This document shows, piece after piece, positions 33,767 through 43,607 of a stretch of 64,000 bases of DNA (position 1 is its first letter; the number at the start of each line of letters is the position of its first letter). Below the pieces are notes generated by a model. That model did no database searches, was not told where the DNA came from, and worked only from the letters and a program-made list of their open reading frames with translations. This DNA comes from Jejuia algarum (GTDB lineage: Bacteria > Bacteroidota > Bacteroidia > Flavobacteriales > Flavobacteriaceae). The DNA lies in contig CANMAQ010000011.1 of the NCBI GenBank assembly GCA_947495775.1, positions 62,001-126,000 on the forward strand, written 5' to 3'. The position numbers and the translations under genes are program-made.

Positions 33767-35725
33767 ATGATGAAGCACTTCCTATATTTCATTTTTTTTC
33801 TAAGTTTAACTCACAGTGCGCAAACAAAAAATAATGATCGGGTGTTTAGGGTATCGCTTAGTGATCTAAAAATGACAACTTACGCCAAGGATTCGATCGC
33901 AAATGCACTTGTACTGTATGAATATGGCAACAGTTATGTCGATGATGAAGAATTTGATCTAAGAACGCAACGAAAGCATAAAGTGAAAATTTTTAAAAAG
34001 GAAGGTTTTCACAATGCAGACATTACTATTTATCTTTATAAAAATGGTAAAACCCATTATGAAAGCATACACAATATTAACGCCACTACTTATAATTTAG
34101 AAGGAGATAAGGTTATAAAAACGCAATTAGACAAAACCAATATCTACAAAGAGGCGTACAATGAAAATTTGGTTAAAATAAAATTCACATTACCCAATAT
34201 TAAAGAGGGTTCTGTGTTTACCTATAGTTACGAACTACGTTCGCCTTATATGCGAAAATATCATGGCTGGAATTTTCAAAGCGCTATCCCTAAATGTCAT
34301 AGTGAGTACCATACAAGTATTCCTGCAAATTGGGAATACCATACTAAACTTGTTGGGGGTAAAAAACTGCATACAAACGACAGTGAAGTTAAAAGAAACT
34401 GTTTAATTATGAGTTATGGCGCAAGTGCTGATTGCACTTTAAGTACTTATGTCATGAAAGATATTCCTGCATTTATTGAAGAAGACTACATGACTTCGGA
34501 AGACAATTATTTAGCACGAATAGAATATGAGCTAAAAACATTTAAAGGCATGAATGGTAGTGTAGAACACTATACCAAAACATGGAAAGATGTTGACAAA
34601 GAATTAAAGGGAGACATTGGCAGACAGCTTAAAAAATCTGTAGATGTAGAGGCGCTTTTACCTAAAAATATTACCACTGAAACAGATCCTTTAAAAAAAG
34701 CAACAGCGGTATTTCATTTTGTACAAAACAACTACACCTGGAATGAAAAATACGGACTGTATAAAGATATTTCTGTAAGGGATATTCTTAAAAACAAATC
34801 GGGAAATGTATCATCTCTAAATATCCTTTTACACAATTTGCTAAAACAAAACGGGATACAAGTGTCCCCTGTTATCTTATCTACGAGACACAATGGATTT
34901 GCTACAAAAATTTTTCCCGTCATTACAGATTTCAATTATTTGATAGTACAAGCCACCATCAAGGATACAACCTATTTGCTAGATGCAACAGATAAATACT
35001 TAGCGTTTGGTGATGTCCCTTACAGGTGTTTAAATGGTTATGGTCGCCTCATTAAATTTAAAGGCGAAAGCCAATGGATTGACATTAAACCTACAAAAAA
35101 ATCTTTGATGTTATCTCGTGTAGACCTTAATTTAGACGGCAACCTTAAGCTTTCAGGTACGGTAAGCTCTAGAAAAACTGGATACCATGCACTACGGTAT
35201 AAAAAACGCTATTTTTCTAGCCCAGGGACATATGTTAACGCATTAGAAGAAGACCTTTTAGATTTTACAATTGAAAACCATTCTGTAAATAGTGTTAAGC
35301 AAACAGATGCTATATTTACAGAAGAGTATACGATAACTCATACTTTAGAACAAACGGGAGACCTTATATATATGAATCCGTTTATACTATCTTTCTTCTC
35401 GACAAACCCTTTTCAACTTCAAAATAGAAGTTACCCGATTGACTTTGGTTACGAAGACAAATACACTTACATGTTAAAACTAGACCTAGGGGAGCACTAC
35501 GACATATTAGAAACGCCTAAAAACACGAGACTATCACTACCAAATAAAGCTGGCACTATTACCTTTTCAACAACCCGTATAGATACCAGTCTAAATATTT
35601 TTTTTAGCATTAACTTTAACCATGCCATTTATCCGCCCGATTATTACCCGTATTTAAAAGAATTTATGAACAAGGTGGTTGATATGCAAACTAATTCTTT
35701 ACTCGTATTAAAAAAGAAATCTTAA
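33767..35725 (+). CDS. DUF3857/transglutaminase-like secreted protein
   Basis: A 652-residue protein with a signal peptide (cut near HSAQ). The N-terminal DUF3857 domain (VKIFKKEGFHNADITIYLY, FTLPNIKEGSVFTYSYEL) is followed by a transglutaminase-like core (AVFHFVQNNYTWNEKYG, VRDILKNKSGNVSSLNILL, NYLIVQATIKDTTYLLDATD in part) and a DUF3858-like beta domain. In true transglutaminases the position after KSG-N carries the nucleophilic Cys; here it is Val-Ser, so activity is unlikely. The start abuts the exonuclease stop with no gap. Confidence 0.87.
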   Translation: MMKHFLYFIFFLSLTHSAQTKNNDRVFRVSLSDLKMTTYAKDSIANALVLYEYGNSYVDDEEFDLRTQRKHKVKIFKKEGFHNADITIYLYKNGKTHYESIHNINATTYNLEGDKVIKTQLDKTNIYKEAYNENLVKIKFTLPNIKEGSVFTYSYELRSPYMRKYHGWNFQSAIPKCHSEYHTSIPANWEYHTKLVGGKKLHTNDSEVKRNCLIMSYGASADCTLSTYVMKDIPAFIEEDYMTSEDNYLARIEYELKTFKGMNGSVEHYTKTWKDVDKELKGDIGRQLKKSVDVEALLPKNITTETDPLKKATAVFHFVQNNYTWNEKYGLYKDISVRDILKNKSGNVSSLNILLHNLLKQNGIQVSPVILSTRHNGFATKIFPVITDFNYLIVQATIKDTTYLLDATDKYLAFGDVPYRCLNGYGRLIKFKGESQWIDIKPTKKSLMLSRVDLNLDGNLKLSGTVSSRKTGYHALRYKKRYFSSPGTYVNALEEDLLDFTIENHSVNSVKQTDAIFTEEYTITHTLEQTGDLIYMNPFILSFFSTNPFQLQNRSYPIDFGYEDKYTYMLKLDLGEHYDILETPKNTRLSLPNKAGTITFSTTRIDTSLNIFFSINFNHAIYPPDYYPYLKEFMNKVVDMQTNSLLVLKKKS

Positions 35726-35744
35726 TTTTTTCTATTTTAGACCC

Positions 35745-36596
35745 ATGACTTCAAAAACACATACCTCTTGGCGCAAAAAACTTCACGAAATTATTTATGA
35801 AGCTGACACCCCTGCTGGAAAACTCTTTGATGTTCTTTTATTTATAATCATACTTGCAAGCATCATTTTAGTCATGCTAGAAAGCGTTAAAAGCTTCGAT
35901 TCTAAATACCATGATTTTATTAATACTGCAGAATGGATCATTACCATTTTATTTAGTATTGAATATATTGCCAGAATTGTAACCGTTAAAAAACCTTTAA
36001 AATACGTTTGTAGCTTTTACGGTATTATAGATTTATTGTCTACAATTCCCAAGTATATTTCCTTACTTTTTGGAGGTATACACGCACTAGCTGCGCTGCG
36101 TGCATTACGCTTATTACGTGTGTTTCGCATTTTAAAATTAGGACGGTACATGGGGGCTTCTAATATGCTCGTGTCTGCCTTAAAAGCTAGTCGTGCTAAA
36201 ATTTCTGTATTCTTATTCGCTGTACTTATTTTATGTATCATATCAGGTACGCTAATGTACCTCATAGAAGGTGAGGCCAGTGGTTTTAAAAGCATACCTG
36301 TTAGCGTGTATTGGTGTATTGTTACTTTAACGACTGTAGGTTTTGGCGATATAGCTCCCGTAACCCCATTAGGGCAATTTATAGCAGCATTAATTATGAT
36401 TTTAGGTTATGGCATTATAGCTGTACCTACAGGTATTGTTTCTGCCGAATACTCTGCACAAGGGAAAAAAACACCTTCGCTTCCAGAACCTCACAAGTCA
36501 GCTTTAAATTCGCAATCTTGCGATAATTGTCTCGCTAGTGACCATAGAGACCATGCCGAATATTGTTACCATTGTGGAACACCACTCCATATCTAA
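35745..36596 (+). CDS. Voltage-gated-type potassium channel with C-terminal zinc ribbon
   Basis: A 283-residue six-helix ion channel. The S4-like voltage sensor LAALRALRLLRVFRILKLGRY has Arg at about every third position. The pore holds the filter TLTTVGFGDIAP (K+-type TVGFGD) and an S6 helix (FIAALIMILGYGIIAVPTGI). The last 25 residues carry CDNC...CYHCGTP, a four-Cys zinc-ribbon-like end that is not part of classic Kv channels. It sits in the inner membrane with the ribbon in the cytoplasm, as inferred from topology. Confidence 0.92.
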   Translation: MTSKTHTSWRKKLHEIIYEADTPAGKLFDVLLFIIILASIILVMLESVKSFDSKYHDFINTAEWIITILFSIEYIARIVTVKKPLKYVCSFYGIIDLLSTIPKYISLLFGGIHALAALRALRLLRVFRILKLGRYMGASNMLVSALKASRAKISVFLFAVLILCIISGTLMYLIEGEASGFKSIPVSVYWCIVTLTTVGFGDIAPVTPLGQFIAALIMILGYGIIAVPTGIVSAEYSAQGKKTPSLPEPHKSALNSQSCDNCLASDHRDHAEYCYHCGTPLHI

Positions 36597-36609
36597 AACT
36601 TAAGATGGT

Positions 36610-36999
36610 ATGAAATATATAGGCTTTATTATAATTCTAATGGTTTCGGCATTTGGATATGCACAACATCGCAAACAGGCTACCCCTATTCCCCTTAAAA
36701 CATTACAACAACAGATCGCATTGTCTTCAAACCTTCAATTAGTTGATGTACGGACTCCTAAAGAATACCGTTTGGGGGCTATCGCACATGCTGTTAACAT
36801 TCCTATCGCAAAACGAAAAACATTTAAAGCCCAATGCCTTAAGACGCTTCATAAAGACACCCCTGTTTTTCTATATTGTTATCGTGGCGTTCGTAGTAGT
36901 AGAGCAGGTAAAATTTTAAAACGTCTTGGTTTTTCTGAAGTTTATGACTTTTCTGGGGGCTGGAAAGCTTGGCAAGAACATTTGAACCTTAGCCCCTAA
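36610..36999 (+). CDS. Secreted rhodanese-like protein
   Basis: A 129-residue single rhodanese domain with an N-terminal signal (MKYIGFIIILMVSAFGYAQH). Motifs: QLVDVRTPKEYRLGAIAHAVNIP, and the active-site loop LYCYRGVRSSRAG with Cys90 as the persulfide-forming residue. Periplasmic sulfur transfer or thiol chemistry is likely, but the partner is unknown. It starts 14 bp after the channel gene and ends 2 bp before the next one. Confidence 0.93.
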   Translation: MKYIGFIIILMVSAFGYAQHRKQATPIPLKTLQQQIALSSNLQLVDVRTPKEYRLGAIAHAVNIPIAKRKTFKAQCLKTLHKDTPVFLYCYRGVRSSRAGKILKRLGFSEVYDFSGGWKAWQEHLNLSP

Positions 37000-37000
37000 T

Positions 37001-37687
37001 TTGAAGTTACTTCATTCTAAATACCAAATTTTACATTTAGCTGTATTGCTAAGCATAGCCCTATTCTTTTGGGATACAATGCTTATCTACCCCATTAAAT
37101 TATTTGTGGTTATGCTTCATGAAATGTCCCACGGCATTATGGCAATGGCTTTTGGAGGTCGAATTATTGAAATTCAAATCGACGAACGTATTGGCGGCTA
37201 TTGCAAATATGTTATGCAACCCAGTTTTTGGGGCCATTTTATGGTCGCTAGTGCCGGCTATTTAGGAAGTCTATGCTTCGGCGCTTTAATTTTAGTTTTA
37301 GCTGTAAAATCTTCTAAAGACAAATACATTTCGTTAGGTATCGCTATTGCATTATTTGTTTTGTCCTATTTTGTATTTCAATCTGGAGCGTTCTTTGGCA
37401 CTGCTATGACGGTTGGCCTCGCAGTATTCATGTTAATTGCCTTCATCTATTTTAGCCCTCTGTTTCATGATTTATGGCTGAAATTTATAGGCATTACGTC
37501 CTGCACTTATGTTATACTAGACATTAAAGACGATTTAATCGACCGCAGTGGTATTGGAAGCGATGCAGACGCCATTGCAAATCTTACCGGATTACCAAGC
37601 ATAAGCATTGGCATACTATGGATGGGTATTGCACTTTTCACCTTAATTCTTGTTCTACGTTATATTTATAAACATCGCAAGTCATAG
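37001..37687 (+). CDS. M50-like membrane metalloprotease
   Basis: A 228-residue integral membrane protein beginning with TTG at 37001. HEMSH at 40-44 (VVMLHEMSHGIMAMAFGG) is the HExxH zinc motif within a membrane helix, as in M50/M50B-like proteins. Several further helices follow (for example FMVASAGYLGSLCFGALILVLAV), and an Asp-containing region (DIKDDLIDRSGIGSDADAI) may give the third ligand. Site-2-protease-type cleavage in the membrane is possible; the target is unknown. The start codon is 2 bp after the rhodanese stop. Confidence 0.85.
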   Translation: MKLLHSKYQILHLAVLLSIALFFWDTMLIYPIKLFVVMLHEMSHGIMAMAFGGRIIEIQIDERIGGYCKYVMQPSFWGHFMVASAGYLGSLCFGALILVLAVKSSKDKYISLGIAIALFVLSYFVFQSGAFFGTAMTVGLAVFMLIAFIYFSPLFHDLWLKFIGITSCTYVILDIKDDLIDRSGIGSDADAIANLTGLPSISIGILWMGIALFTLILVLRYIYKHRKS

Positions 37688-37796
37688 CCATCATATAGAA
37701 TTCTTAGAAGACACTTTTTAGTACTATAACGAACTGAATATTTTTATTAGCATCTTTATTCGCAATGCCTTTGCGTATCAAAAGAATGGTCTTTTT

Positions 37797-40448
37797 TTAA
37801 AATAAAGCCGTTTGTCCCTCATCATCTAAATCTTCTGCATTGGTTGTGTTAGAACCTGATGAGGGTTCTCCTGAACCGTTATGCGCCACTTCGGTTTCAT
37901 CGACGACTTCTACATCATCGGTATGAACAGTTTCTGGAGATTCAAAAGGTAAAGCTTCCAATAAATTGATTTGATTGACTTTATCTTTTGTCAATTGATT
38001 CCCTTGTGCAGACAACCCCTTAACATCTATAAATGTTTCTAAATTTATTTCTAAGTTTTCTTTTCTATCCTTGCCACGTTCTTTAGCGAATACAACCTCT
38101 GCCATTGGTCTCCAATCTGTAGACACTAACTCTAACTGCGAGTTAGGGTGTTCGGTAATAAAAGAGTCTTCACGTCCTTCATGCTCTACAAGAAAACGTT
38201 TTACATAATACAATTCCTTTTCTCCATTGTAATATATTGCAGAAATTGGCTTTTTAGGTTCCCACTTTTCTAAAACAATCATATCCTTATCAAAATGCAT
38301 GGTCACTTCTGGTGCAGCCGTTTTCAAAACCCCAGATTGATTGATAATTAGCAATTGATCCTCGCCTCTAAATTCTCCGATTAATTCTCCCCTACCGTCA
38401 ACATTAATACGCTGCACGGTCTCATCAAACCAAATTTTACGAGGTTTTAATGTAGAAACGCCCTTTTCTTTCAATTCGACACGTTTTATAGGGTATTTGC
38501 TTACCAGGTTACCTTTGGAGGCTCTACCTTTAATTAAAATATCGGCAAAATCGATATCCCATTTCAGCTTCTTAATACTGCCTGCTTGTCTTAAATTTAT
38601 AGAAACCACTTCGGCCTCTCCATTGGGGTTTGCAGAAAAATAAAGCAATGTCGAGCCTTTATTACCGTTGGTGAGATCGTATGCGCGATCTCTAGTAATG
38701 CTGGTAACAGCAAAACGTTTTATATAAGAAGGCCCTTTTTTACCATCACGATAAATCATATTGTATATGGTACGTTTATCTTTTTTCTTAAAAACGGCAA
38801 CGTGAATAATATCTTTACCTATAAATGTTTTAGAATCGACCTTAGTTACCATCATGTTGCCATCTTTAGTAAATACAATAACATCATCTATATCACTACA
38901 ATCGCCAACATACTCATCTCGACGGAGTGAAGTTCCTATAAAACCTTCTTCCCTATTGACATAAAGCTTGGTGTTTCGTATAACCACTTTAGTGGCATCT
39001 ACATCATCAAAAACAGCTATTTCCGTTTTACGCTCTCGCCCCTCTCCGTAATCATTTTTTAAACGCGTAAAATAAGCAATGGCATAATCTATTAAATGCG
39101 CTAAGTGGTGTTTTACTTCAGCAATTTGCGCTTCTAAAGCATCTATTTTTTGTTGGGCCTTATCAATGTCAAATTTAGAAATACGTTTGATTCTAATTTC
39201 AGTAAGGCGTACAATATCGTCTTCTGTTACTGCCCGTTTTAAATGTGTAATATGCGGTTGTAATCCTTTGTCTATTGCTGCAATAACACCTTCCCAAGTC
39301 TCTTGTTCTTCAATATCTCGGTAGATTCTATTTTCAATAAAAATACGTTCTAACGATGCAAAATGCCATTGTTCTTCTAGCTCTCCAAGCTTTATTTCTA
39401 ATTCTTGTTTTAGCAGGTCTACGGTATTGTCTGTAGACCGGCGTAACATTTCAGAAACCCCAATAAATAGAGGTTTGTTGTCTTCTATTACGCAACCTAA
39501 TGGCGAGATTGATGATTCGCAACTGGTAAAGGCATATAGTGCGTCTATCGTTTTATCTGGAGATAACCCCGAAGGCAGGTGCACTAATATTTCAACTTCG
39601 GCAGCAGTATTGTCTTCTATTTTTTTAACCTTAATTTTCCCCTTATCATTTGCTTTTAGAATAGAATCTATAAGAGATGATGTGGTAGTTCCAAAAGGCA
39701 ATTCAGAAATAACTAAAGTCGTTTTATCGAGTTGCGCTATTTTAGCACGTACGCGCACTTTCCCGCCTCTATTACCGTCATTATAATTGGAAAAATCTGC
39801 AATACCAGACGTTGGAAAATCGGGTAAAATGGTAAAACGTTTGCCTTGTAAGTGCTTTATGGAAGCTTCTATTAACTCTATAAAGTTGTGCGGTAATATT
39901 TTTGTTGACAAGCCTACGGCTATCCCTTCACCACCTTGAGCTAATAATAAAGGAAACATTACAGGCAAATTAACGGGTTCTTTTCGACGCCCATCATAAC
40001 TGGCTTGCCATTCCGTAATTTTAGGATTAAAAACAACGTCGAGACCAAATTTAGAGATTCTGGCTTCTATGTATCTTGAGGCTGCCGCACGGTCTCCTGT
40101 AAGGATGTTTCCCCAGTTACCTTGGGTATCGATTAACAAGTCTTTCTGGCCAATTTGCACCATAGCATCTGCGATACTGGCATCTCCATGTGGGTGGTAC
40201 TGCATAGTATGCCCTACGATATTGGCGACTTTATTATAACGCCCATCGTCTAGATCTTTCATAGAATGCATAATACGCCGCTGCACTGGTTTAAAACCAT
40301 CTTCTATGGCTGGTACAGCTCGTTCTAATATAACATAAGACGCATAATCTAAAAACCAATCTTTATACATACCCGTAATACGGGTTATTGTTTCTTGTGG
40401 TTCGTCGTTATTTGTATTTGTTAAGTCGTCGTTATCTTCTTCTATCAT
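37797..40448 (-). CDS. parC: DNA topoisomerase IV subunit A
   Basis: An 883-residue type IIA topoisomerase A subunit that, with ParE, decatenates replicated chromosomes. DYASYVILERAVPAIEDGFKPVQRRIMH (in part), YHPHGDASIADAMV, and the active-site Tyr126 in GDRAAASRYIEAR are clear. A long C-terminal beta-propeller domain and an acidic tail (HTDDVEVVDETEVAHN...) follow. The QRDR region covers about residues 80-100 and shows no obvious anomaly. It follows parE on the same strand. Confidence 0.95.
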   Translation of the reverse strand: MIEEDNDDLTNTNNDEPQETITRITGMYKDWFLDYASYVILERAVPAIEDGFKPVQRRIMHSMKDLDDGRYNKVANIVGHTMQYHPHGDASIADAMVQIGQKDLLIDTQGNWGNILTGDRAAASRYIEARISKFGLDVVFNPKITEWQASYDGRRKEPVNLPVMFPLLLAQGGEGIAVGLSTKILPHNFIELIEASIKHLQGKRFTILPDFPTSGIADFSNYNDGNRGGKVRVRAKIAQLDKTTLVISELPFGTTTSSLIDSILKANDKGKIKVKKIEDNTAAEVEILVHLPSGLSPDKTIDALYAFTSCESSISPLGCVIEDNKPLFIGVSEMLRRSTDNTVDLLKQELEIKLGELEEQWHFASLERIFIENRIYRDIEEQETWEGVIAAIDKGLQPHITHLKRAVTEDDIVRLTEIRIKRISKFDIDKAQQKIDALEAQIAEVKHHLAHLIDYAIAYFTRLKNDYGEGRERKTEIAVFDDVDATKVVIRNTKLYVNREEGFIGTSLRRDEYVGDCSDIDDVIVFTKDGNMMVTKVDSKTFIGKDIIHVAVFKKKDKRTIYNMIYRDGKKGPSYIKRFAVTSITRDRAYDLTNGNKGSTLLYFSANPNGEAEVVSINLRQAGSIKKLKWDIDFADILIKGRASKGNLVSKYPIKRVELKEKGVSTLKPRKIWFDETVQRINVDGRGELIGEFRGEDQLLIINQSGVLKTAAPEVTMHFDKDMIVLEKWEPKKPISAIYYNGEKELYYVKRFLVEHEGREDSFITEHPNSQLELVSTDWRPMAEVVFAKERGKDRKENLEINLETFIDVKGLSAQGNQLTKDKVNQINLLEALPFESPETVHTDDVEVVDETEVAHNGSGEPSSGSNTTNAEDLDDEGQTALF

Positions 40449-40492
40449 TGCTATAAATTACTCTAACCGTTATATATTTTGATCTGTCTAAA

Positions 40493-40525
40493 AACGTATG
40501 TAAACTACTCGCATTAACATACGTT
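40493..40525. promoter_or_regulatory. Inverted repeat between parE and parC
   Basis: AACGTATGT (40493-40501) pairs exactly with ACATACGTT (40517-40525), with 15 nt between. It fills a third of the 97-bp gap between parE and parC and could be an operator or an mRNA hairpin that sets relative expression. Confidence 0.5.
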
Positions 40526-40545
40526 GAGGAGGTGTTAAAACGCCT

Positions 40546-42402
40546 TTATGTATCGGCTATCAAATCCAATTCAACTTTCAAATTATCAATAATAAACTCT
40601 TGTCGTGTCGGTGTGTTTTTTCCCATGTAGAACGCCAACAATTCGTCAATAGACATATTATCATCTAGCATAACAGGATCTAGCCGAATGTCTTCACCTA
40701 TAAAATATTTAAATTCATCTGGAGAAATCTCACCTAAACCTTTAAATCGTGTAATTTCGGGTTTTGGTTTTAATTTTTCTATGGCATTAACCCGTTCTTG
40801 TTCTGAGTAGCAATAAATAGTTTCCTTTTTATTCCTCACCCTAAATAAAGGGGTTTGTAATATGTACAAATGCCCTTCTTTAATCACTTCTGGAAAAAAT
40901 TGTAAAAAGAATGTAATTAACAACAAACGAATATGCATTCCATCGACATCTGCATCGGTAGCAATCACCACATTATTATACCTTAAATCTTCCAGGGATT
41001 CTTCTATATTTAATGCTGCTTGTAACAAATTAAATTCTTCATTCTCATAAACAATTTTTTTTGTTAACCCATAACAGTTTAAGGGCTTTCCCTTTAAACT
41101 AAATACAGCTTGTGTGTTTACATCACGAGATTTAGTAATACTTCCAGATGCAGAATCTCCCTCGGTAATAAACAAAGTGGTCTCTAGGTTTCTTTCATTT
41201 TTAGTATCACCAAAATGCACGCGGCAATCACGTAATTTTTTATTGTGTAAACTGGCTTTTTTAGCGCGATCTTTTGCCAATTTACGAATGCCAGACAATT
41301 CTTTGCGCTCCCGTTCGGCCTGCAATATCTTGCGCTGAATTTTTTCGGCGGTATCTGTATTCTTATGTAAAAAATTATCGAGATTTGTTTTTACAAAGTC
41401 ATTAATATAGGTACGTACAGTGGGGTAATTTCCTCCCATATCTGTAGAACCTAATTTTGTTTTGGTTTGACTTTCAAATACAGGTTCCATAACTTTTATC
41501 GCAATGGCACTAACGACAGACTTACGCACATCGGAAGCATCGTAAGCTTTACCATAAAATTCGCGAATAGTTTTTACAATCGCTTCTCGAAACGCATTTA
41601 AATGTGTCCCCCCCTGTGTGGTATTTTGTCCATTTACAAAACTATTATACTCTTCACTATATTGCGTTTTACTATGGGTTAACGCGATTTCAATATCATC
41701 ACCTCTTAAATGAATAATGGGGTATAATAGATCGGTTTCACTAATTTTCTCTGCTAATAAATCTTTTAAACCATTTTCACTGTAATATTTCTCGCCATTA
41801 AAAACTATGGTTAGCCCAGGGTTAAGATATACATAATTCTTCAACATCTTTACGATGTACTCATTTCTAAACTTATAGTTTTTAAATATCGTTTCATCGG
41901 GTATAAATGAAACCTTTGTTCCTTTTCGTCTGGAAGTATCTTCTAAAAGTTCTTGATGGGTAAGATTACCCTGTGCAAATTCTGCCGATGCAGATTTTCC
42001 ATCTCGCGTAGATTCTACTCTAAAATAATTAGAAAGTGCATTTACTGCTTTGGTTCCTACCCCGTTTAATCCTACCGATTTCTTAAAGGCTTTAGAATCG
42101 TACTTACCTCCGGTATTCATCTTAGAAACAACATCTACGACTTTACCTAAAGGAATTCCGCGTCCGTAATCTCTAACAATAACTTTAGTCCCTTGAATGG
42201 AAATATCTATAGTCTTTCCAGCACCCATGACAAATTCGTCAATAGAGTTATCTAAAACTTCTTTTAAAAGAATATAAATACCATCATCTGGAGAAGACCC
42301 ATCACCAAGTTTACCTATATACATCCCTGGTCGCATTCTAATATGTTCTTTCCAATCTAACGAACGTATATTATCCTCGGTATATTTGGTTTCTTCTGCC
42401 AT
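40546..42402 (-). CDS. parE: DNA topoisomerase IV subunit B
   Basis: A 618-residue GHKL ATPase/TOPRIM subunit. Motifs: RMRPGMYIGKLGDG, LLKEVLDNSIDEFVMGAGKT (ATP-binding Asn/Asp), VRDYGRGIPLG, GLNGVGTKAVNALS, then TOPRIM LFITEGDSASGSI and IATDADVDGMHIRLLL, and the end GLGEISPDEFK. It supplies the ATPase that drives strand passage by ParC. It lies upstream of parC and is probably co-transcribed, with an inverted repeat between the two. Confidence 0.95.
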   Translation of the reverse strand: MAEETKYTEDNIRSLDWKEHIRMRPGMYIGKLGDGSSPDDGIYILLKEVLDNSIDEFVMGAGKTIDISIQGTKVIVRDYGRGIPLGKVVDVVSKMNTGGKYDSKAFKKSVGLNGVGTKAVNALSNYFRVESTRDGKSASAEFAQGNLTHQELLEDTSRRKGTKVSFIPDETIFKNYKFRNEYIVKMLKNYVYLNPGLTIVFNGEKYYSENGLKDLLAEKISETDLLYPIIHLRGDDIEIALTHSKTQYSEEYNSFVNGQNTTQGGTHLNAFREAIVKTIREFYGKAYDASDVRKSVVSAIAIKVMEPVFESQTKTKLGSTDMGGNYPTVRTYINDFVKTNLDNFLHKNTDTAEKIQRKILQAERERKELSGIRKLAKDRAKKASLHNKKLRDCRVHFGDTKNERNLETTLFITEGDSASGSITKSRDVNTQAVFSLKGKPLNCYGLTKKIVYENEEFNLLQAALNIEESLEDLRYNNVVIATDADVDGMHIRLLLITFFLQFFPEVIKEGHLYILQTPLFRVRNKKETIYCYSEQERVNAIEKLKPKPEITRFKGLGEISPDEFKYFIGEDIRLDPVMLDDNMSIDELLAFYMGKNTPTRQEFIIDNLKVELDLIADT

Positions 42403-42523
42403 AAAAGATGTGGGTTTTAAGTGCTAGTATGCTAATATAGCATAACCAATTAAAAAATAAAAAAGCTGACTTGCAAAGTAATTAACAATACAAAAGTATT
42501 ATTGTTGAGAACGCTAATGCTTG

Positions 42524-43435
42524 CTAGGTCTTTACTTTTTTCTTTGTGCTAACAGACACTATTAGTATACCAACACTAACAATTATAGCGCCTATAAATT
42601 GTAAAAATGTTAGGCGTTCTCCCAAAAATAAAGAGGCTAAAATAATAGTAGAAATAGGCCCTACCCCTGCAACTATTGCAAAATTAGACGAACTGATCAT
42701 TTGTATAGATGTAGACACCAAAAACGAAGGAATTACAGTCGCAAATATGGCAATTAAAGCACCTAATATATAAACCTGCCAAGGCAAATCAAGCAAATTT
42801 GTTGTCGTTATAAAACTGTAATGTATAAAAACACAAACACACGAAATAAGCATTGCGTAAGCTGTAAAACGAACCACTCCAAATTTAGGAATTAGCCAAC
42901 CACTGCCTACCAAATAAGAGGCATATGTTAAAGCGCTTAATATAATAAAAGCACCTCCAATAATAGAGTTAGTACCTGAAATTTGTAATTCATCCCAAAA
43001 CGAAACCACTACTCCAAAATACGTTAATACGATAGCTAGTGCTTGTACTTTTGTGATCTGTTGTTTTAAGAAAAGTTTATTAAGCAACAAGACCATCGTA
43101 GGGTACAAAAACAAAATAATGCGCTCTAAACTTGCTTTGATATAGCGTAGTCCCACAAAATCGAAATAGCTTGCCAAATAGTAGCCTACAAAACCAAAAA
43201 ACACCAACCACAGGTAGGTTTTACGACTTAATGCTATTTTTCCTTGTTTCTTTTGATTCACAAATAGTATGACCACATAAAACGGAAATGCAAATAACAT
43301 ACGTAACAACAAAATACTAATAGGGTTTACACCATAGTTGTACGCTAATTTTACCATAACGGCTTTAGACGAAAATAAAACTACTCCTAATACGCCTATG
43401 GCAATACCTAACCAAAATCGTTGTGTTGCTTTCAT
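42524..43435 (-). CDS. DMT-superfamily (EamA) transporter
   Basis: A 303-residue membrane protein with about ten hydrophobic helices arranged as two EamA repeats: VLFSSKAVMVKLAYNYGVNPISILLLRML near the start, and FVSTSIQMISSSNFAIVAGVGPISTIILASLFLGERLTFLQFIGAIIVSVGI near the end (both abbreviated in sense). EamA transporters export metabolites such as amino acids; the substrate is not visible. It ends in basic residues (STKKKVKT) on the cytoplasmic side. Confidence 0.9.
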   Translation of the reverse strand: MKATQRFWLGIAIGVLGVVLFSSKAVMVKLAYNYGVNPISILLLRMLFAFPFYVVILFVNQKKQGKIALSRKTYLWLVFFGFVGYYLASYFDFVGLRYIKASLERIILFLYPTMVLLLNKLFLKQQITKVQALAIVLTYFGVVVSFWDELQISGTNSIIGGAFIILSALTYASYLVGSGWLIPKFGVVRFTAYAMLISCVCVFIHYSFITTTNLLDLPWQVYILGALIAIFATVIPSFLVSTSIQMISSSNFAIVAGVGPISTIILASLFLGERLTFLQFIGAIIVSVGILIVSVSTKKKVKT

Positions 43436-43607
43436 AAAACGAATGTATACTATCGTAAAGTACTTCGTTTCTCTAAAATTCTAAAATTACGATGTTCACC
43501 TCTTTGAAAATGGGTATAAAAAGCAAGATATCTCATTTGAATTAAAATCCATACGATATACGCAAAACCAAATAATAAAGCATATTTAATTTTGAAAGAA
43601 AACAAAT

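Noticed and set aside
43587..43594. TAATTTTG and similar isolated -7-like elements (also 26894, 29025, 48318, 54988)
   Set aside because: They lack a TTG at the right distance, so I did not list them as promoters on their own and only mention some under their genes.
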